A stretch of 64,000 bases of DNA from Cellulomonas sp. SLBN-39 (GTDB lineage Bacteria > Actinomycetota > Actinomycetes > Actinomycetales > Cellulomonadaceae): positions 1,922,001 to 1,986,000 of the forward strand of contig NZ_VFOA01000001.1 in the NCBI RefSeq assembly GCF_006715865.1. The letters are read 5' to 3'. The position numbers and the translations under genes are program-made. Within the stretch, counting starts at the first letter, position 1; each line of letters begins with the position of its first letter. The notes beneath the pieces are model-generated. The model was not told where the DNA came from. It saw only the letters and a program-made list of their open reading frames with translations, and ran no database searches. Shown piece after piece: positions 60,987 to 64,000 of the stretch.

Positions 60987-62267
60987 CTACCGAGTGGCGC
61001 GGGTGACGGCCGCCAGGTGCGACTCGACCGCGGGCAGCAGCCTGGCGGCCAGGGCCTTCGCCGAGCCGTCCCGGTCGTCCACCTCGTCCAGCGCTGCGCG
61101 CATCGCACCGGGGATCGTCTCCGCGTACCGGTGGACCCGGTCGAACACGGTGGCAGGGTCGAGCCGGTTGTCGTCCGCGAACCGGCGCCAGGTGTCGCCG
61201 GTGACGGCGGAGGGGTCGAGCTCGCCGGCGATGCTCATCGCCAGGCGGCGGTCGTCTCCGGCCCGGTACGAGTGCGCGAGGCCGGAGGCGACGTCGAAGG
61301 CCGGCGCCAGGCGCACCTCGTCGGCGTCGAGCAGCACGGCGTAGTTGCGTGCGTGGCCGTCCGGTGCGGCGATCGCCGTGTTGAGGACCAGGGCGTCGAC
61401 GAAGCGCTCGACGTTCGTCGTCGCGTCTGCCGCCGTGCGCGACCGGTCGCGCAGCATCTGGATGAGCGTCCGGGGCGACGGGCCGCCCCGCTCCTCGTAC
61501 TTCTCGCTCACCCCGAGTGCCTGGCACAGGTCCTCCTGGTGCAGCCGGACGAGGTCGCCGTCGTCGCCCGGTGACCGGTCGAATCGCGTGACCACGAGGG
61601 CCTGCTCGGTCTTGAAGGACAGGTACTCGGTCGGGGCGACGTCGACGCCGCACGCGGCGGCGGCCTGCATCGACACGTGCTCCAGCAGGGCCTGAGCCGT
61701 CATCTTGTAGATCCCCGGCTTGACGATGTGACTCGTCGCCGACGATCCGTGCGCCTCGCACCACCCGTGAGGCGTGCGTCGCAGCGCGAACTTCTGCTGG
61801 CTCCCGCCCAGCGACCAGTGCTCGCCGGGCATGACCCAGCCGGCGTCCTCGTCCGTGCGCAGCTCGGCCAGCCGCATCTCGATGTCGGCGTCCGACAGCG
61901 GCACCAGGGTCCCGTGTGGTGATGTCGTCGCCTCGACCTCGTCAGGTGTGCAGAACTGCACGGCACCGGCACAGTCCTGGCCGACCGCCGCGAGCATCGA
62001 GAGCGGGTCGCGGGCGTCGGCGCCGTGACGCGCGGCGATCGTCCGTAGCGCGCGGTCGTTGTCGGGGAGCAGGCCCCCGAGGAAGTCCTCGACGAGCGCG
62101 CCGCTGAAGGTGCCGACGCCGGGCGGCAGCGACAGGGACAGCGGGGTGCTGGCGGGGTCGCGGGCGTCGTCCTCGTAGGTCAGGCGCAGGACACCCGCTC
62201 GGGTGCGCTGCACGTGGGCCACGAGGCGTCCGGAGAGGATCACGGCGAGGGCTTGCGGCGACCTCAT
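60987..62267 (-). CDS. hipA: HipA-family kinase toxin
   Basis: A 426-residue serine/threonine kinase of the HipA family; in E. coli it phosphorylates glutamyl-tRNA synthetase to halt growth. The N-terminal subdomain is seen at LSLSLPPGVGTFSGALVEDF with LGGLLPDNDRALRTIA. The kinase motifs are HWSLGGSQQKFALR (activation loop with Ser), IVKPG, TEYLSFKTEQALVVTRFDR, and the catalytic Asp/Asn in APDGHARNYAVLLD. A second Mg-binding motif is APAFDVASGL. ATG overlaps the hipB stop (ATGA). All kinase residues look intact, so it is probably an active toxin. Confidence 0.93.
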   Translation of the reverse strand: MRSPQALAVILSGRLVAHVQRTRAGVLRLTYEDDARDPASTPLSLSLPPGVGTFSGALVEDFLGGLLPDNDRALRTIAARHGADARDPLSMLAAVGQDCAGAVQFCTPDEVEATTSPHGTLVPLSDADIEMRLAELRTDEDAGWVMPGEHWSLGGSQQKFALRRTPHGWCEAHGSSATSHIVKPGIYKMTAQALLEHVSMQAAAACGVDVAPTEYLSFKTEQALVVTRFDRSPGDDGDLVRLHQEDLCQALGVSEKYEERGGPSPRTLIQMLRDRSRTAADATTNVERFVDALVLNTAIAAPDGHARNYAVLLDADEVRLAPAFDVASGLAHSYRAGDDRRLAMSIAGELDPSAVTGDTWRRFADDNRLDPATVFDRVHRYAETIPGAMRAALDEVDDRDGSAKALAARLLPAVESHLAAVTRATR

Positions 62268-62506
62268 CGCGTGGCCCTGTCGTCGCGGACCACGAGAGAC
62301 GCATCGAGGGCATCGAGGACGCGGAGCACGCGGTCCAGCTCGATGTTCGTGCGCGTCCCTGCCTCCACCTCCCCGACCCAGCGTCGGGAGACGCCCGCCG
62401 TCGCGGCGAGCGCGGCCTGCGTGGTCGCGCGCTCGCGCCGCAGCGTCCGGATGGTCTCGCCGAGGCGAGGGAGCGACCTCGCGGGCAGCAGCCGGTCTCC
62501 ACTCAT
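62264..62506 (-). CDS. hipB: HipB-like antitoxin, HTH_3 (XRE)
   Basis: An 80-residue helix-turn-helix antitoxin and autorepressor. The DNA-binding motif is TTQAALAATAGVSRRWVGEV followed by EAGTRTNIELDRVLRVLDAL. ATG at 62506. It is co-translated with hipA through the overlapping stop and start. Palindromic operators lie immediately upstream (62508-62581), overlapping the presumed promoter, which fits conditional cooperative repression by HipAB. Confidence 0.93.
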   Translation of the reverse strand: MSGDRLLPARSLPRLGETIRTLRRERATTQAALAATAGVSRRWVGEVEAGTRTNIELDRVLRVLDALDASLVVRDDRATR

Positions 62507-62507
62507 G

Positions 62508-62529
62508 AATGCCACACTAGCGTGGCATT
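62508..62529 (-). promoter_or_regulatory. hipBA operator O1
   Basis: AATGCCAC, six-base spacer ACTAGC, GTGGCATT: a perfect 8-bp dyad that begins two bases upstream of the hipB ATG. Probably bound by HipB. Confidence 0.7.
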
Positions 62530-62536
62530 GCTGCAA

Positions 62537-62581
62537 TGTCACACGCGTGTAGCAGTACTGCGATGCTACACACGTGTGACA
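62537..62581 (-). promoter_or_regulatory. hipBA operator O2, long inverted repeat
   Basis: TGTCACACGCGTGTAGCA (62537-62554) and TGCTACACACGTGTGACA (62564-62581) are an 18-bp inverted repeat with one mismatch and a nine-base spacer. Each arm contains a smaller ACACGYGTGT-like palindrome. It probably allows two HipB dimers to bind and overlaps the hip promoter. Confidence 0.75.
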
Positions 62582-62627
62582 CTCGACTGGTCGGCGCCAA
62601 GTGATCCACGTGCCCGGGGTGACCTGT

Positions 62628-62662
62628 TTGGAATTAGCGCAAGAGCGCGCTAATTTTCGGTG
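62628..62662 (+). promoter_or_regulatory. pnuC promoter with 24-bp operator, leaderless start
   Basis: -35 TTGGAA (62628-62633), 17-base spacer, -10 TAATTT (62651-62656), then six bases to the GTG at 62663. AATTAGCGC (62632-62640) and GCGCTAATT (62647-62655) form a perfect 9-bp dyad lying between and over the two promoter elements. No ribosome binding site is present, so transcription probably begins at or next to the start codon. Confidence 0.75.
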
Positions 62663-63400
62663 GTGACTCAGCCGACGATCGACCATCCCGCGGCGACCGT
62701 GAGGGTGTCCCGCGCGGGCGCCGTGCGCCGGACGTTCATCGCGTCCGGCCCGCCCTCCGCCCGGCGCGACATCGCCGTCTCGGTCGTCGCGGCTGTGCTG
62801 CTCACCGGGGCCAGCTACGGGATCGGCGTGCTCGCCGGGTGGATCGACGCGGTGGGCTGGCTGGAGGCCTTCGCCGTGGCGACGTCGTACTCGTGCACGA
62901 TCCTGTGCATCCGCCAGCGGCGCGCCAACTACGTGGTCGGGGCGGTCAGCACCGCCGCGTACGCGGTGCTCTTCCTGCAGAACGGGCTCCTGGCGTCCGC
63001 GCTGCTGAACCTCTACCTCACGCCGCAACTCGTGTACGGGTGGTTCCGGTGGGGGCGGGACGAGCAGACGCGTCCGGTGACGTGGCTCGTGCGCGACCGG
63101 CGGTGGATCCCGGTCTACCTCGGTGTCACGGGCGCCGCGTACCTCGGGGCGATCTGGCTGGTCGGGGCCCTGGGCGGGCGCCTGGTCTGGGCGGACGCGG
63201 CGATCCTCGCCGGCTCGCTGCTGGCGCAGTTCCTGCTCGACAACAAGCGCATCGAGACGTGGTTCGTGTGGGTCGCGGTCAACGTGCTGGCGGTCGGGAC
63301 GTACCTCAGCGCCGGCCTCGTCGTGGCGGGCCTGCAGTACGTCGTCTTCGTCGTCACGGCCGTGCTCGGCTTCCGTGCGTGGCTGCGGAGCACGCGATGA
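62663..63400 (+). CDS. pnuC: PnuC-type nicotinamide riboside transporter
   Basis: A 245-residue membrane facilitator (seven helices) for nicotinamide riboside, trapped inside by phosphorylation. Seen: ASYGIGVLAGWIDAVGWLEA, QRRANYVVGAVSTAAYAVLF, LYLTPQLVYGWFRW (the PnuC Y-x-x-P-Q-x-x-Y-G-W motif), FLLDNKRIETWFVWVAVNVL and AGLQYVVFVVTAVLGFRAW. GTG 62663 is preferred over GTG 62660 because the -10 element lies six bases before it. Its stop overlaps the nadR-like start (ATGA), so transporter and kinase are coupled. Confidence 0.93.
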   Translation: MTQPTIDHPAATVRVSRAGAVRRTFIASGPPSARRDIAVSVVAAVLLTGASYGIGVLAGWIDAVGWLEAFAVATSYSCTILCIRQRRANYVVGAVSTAAYAVLFLQNGLLASALLNLYLTPQLVYGWFRWGRDEQTRPVTWLVRDRRWIPVYLGVTGAAYLGAIWLVGALGGRLVWADAAILAGSLLAQFLLDNKRIETWFVWVAVNVLAVGTYLSAGLVVAGLQYVVFVVTAVLGFRAWLRSTR

Positions 63401-64000
63401 CCGGCGACGCCCGCCCCGGGGCCGACCGTGCGTGGGTGCTGCTCACCGCCCTCCCGCCGACGACCGGGCACGAGGACCTCGTGCGGTTCGCCGCCCTGGC
63501 CGCGCGCGAGGTCCACGTGGTGCTGTGCACGCAGCCCAGCGAGCCGATGCCCGCAGAGCGGCACGCCGCGGTGCGCGCGATGGCGGCCCGGCTCGACCCG
63601 CACGGAGCCGTGCACGTGCACCACGTCCACGAGGAGATGCCGCAGGAGCCGGCCGACACCCCCGACTTCTGGCCGATGTGGCGCCGCCTCCTCGTCGGTT
63701 TCGGCGCCCGCCCGGGCGACCTCGTCGTCGCGTCCGAGCCGTACGGCACCGAGCTCGCGGCCGTGATCGAAGGTCGTTTCCTGCCGTACGACCCCGGCCG
63801 CCTCGCCAACCCCGCCAAGGCCACCCGCCTCCGCGAGGCGCCGATCGAGCACTTCGCCGACCTGCTCGACGAGTTCGCACCGGTGCTGCGCAAGCGCGTG
63901 ACCCTGTTCGGCGCCGAGTCGGTCGGCAAGACCACGCTGACCCGGCGCCTGGAGGAGCGCGGCCTCGCCGTCGCGCAGCCGGAGTGGGCGCGCCCCTACC
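63397..64000 (+). CDS. nadR: NadR-like NMN adenylyltransferase/ribosylnicotinamide kinase, 3' partial
   Basis: The first 201 codons of a bifunctional NAD-salvage enzyme; the gene runs off the right edge. The N-terminal nucleotidyltransferase-like part reads AWVLLTALPPTTGHEDLVRF (H-x-G-H-type site reduced to TTGHED) and LVVASEPYGTELAAVI. After a linker comes the kinase P-loop VTLFGAESVGKTTL (~residues 169-182). There is no N-terminal helix-turn-helix, so unlike the enterobacterial NadR it cannot be the repressor. Paired with pnuC, it phosphorylates nicotinamide riboside to NMN and probably forms NAD. The ATG overlaps the pnuC stop. Confidence 0.9.
   Translation, partial: MTGDARPGADRAWVLLTALPPTTGHEDLVRFAALAAREVHVVLCTQPSEPMPAERHAAVRAMAARLDPHGAVHVHHVHEEMPQEPADTPDFWPMWRRLLVGFGARPGDLVVASEPYGTELAAVIEGRFLPYDPGRLANPAKATRLREAPIEHFADLLDEFAPVLRKRVTLFGAESVGKTTLTRRLEERGLAVAQPEWARPY

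Overview
The window is a chromosomal segment of a very high G+C actinobacterium. The gene content fits Cellulomonas or a close relative: pectin and beta-1,3-glucan carbohydrate enzymes, a curdlan-synthase-like glycosyltransferase, an LAATG-type cell-wall sorting signal, F420-type (LLM) oxidoreductase, LytR_C protein and a Nei-type glycosylase. The genus is inferred from content only. No rRNA, tRNA, IS element, integrase or CRISPR array was seen.

Region 1 (1-13.9 kb) is an accessory, mostly plus-strand toxin-immunity region. It opens inside a giant RHS/YD-repeat polymorphic toxin (5' end outside the window) whose tip resembles the type-17 toxin domain. A directly overlapping Imm8-type immunity gene follows, then a run of about ten small, mostly unrecognised proteins with lower and uneven G+C. 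Two lie beside visible wreckage. One is an orphan colicin-D-like toxin tail overlapping its putative immunity gene (7433-7784). The other is a frameshifted repeat protein (11520-11892). A secreted protein of the kind linked to RHS systems (9946-11379) sits in the middle.

Region 2 (13.9-28.9 kb) is metabolic. It holds the zinc chaperone aztD, a methionine ABC importer metNIQ, an aldehyde-dehydrogenase module (GAF regulator, exaC, DUF779) with a very large inverted repeat between exaC and DUF779, a hydroxyacid dehydrogenase/aminotransferase pair, a tyrosine phosphatase, a Nei-type DNA glycosylase and an LLM oxidoreductase. Region 3 (28.9-41 kb) is carbohydrate and envelope oriented. A translationally coupled operon joins a GT2 beta-glucan synthase, an HlyD-like adaptor and a GH81 endo-beta-1,3-glucanase, which suggests a curdlan-like beta-1,3-glucan export system. 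It is followed by a membrane mannosyltransferase-like protein, an NCS2 permease, a LytR_C protein, a PL11 rhamnogalacturonan lyase with a LacI-type operator, and cspA.

Region 4 (41-57.5 kb) holds a PadR-ABC-FtsX operon with twin operators, several envelope proteins, a 1354-residue fusion of subtilisin protease and VWA domain, and a sortase-anchored F5/8C plus twin beta-helix protein. Region 5 (57.5-64 kb) has GNAT, RidA, an HNH nuclease fused to a possible DNA-reader domain, a DUF429 protein, a hipBA toxin-antitoxin module with elaborate operators, and a pnuC-nadR NAD-salvage operon that appears to be leaderless and repressor-controlled. The nadR gene runs off the right edge. Five copies of an exactly 57-bp palindromic element lie downstream of genes at three places (27.6, 40.6 and 53.6 kb), twice as tandem pairs. 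This looks like a previously unannotated REP-like repeat family.
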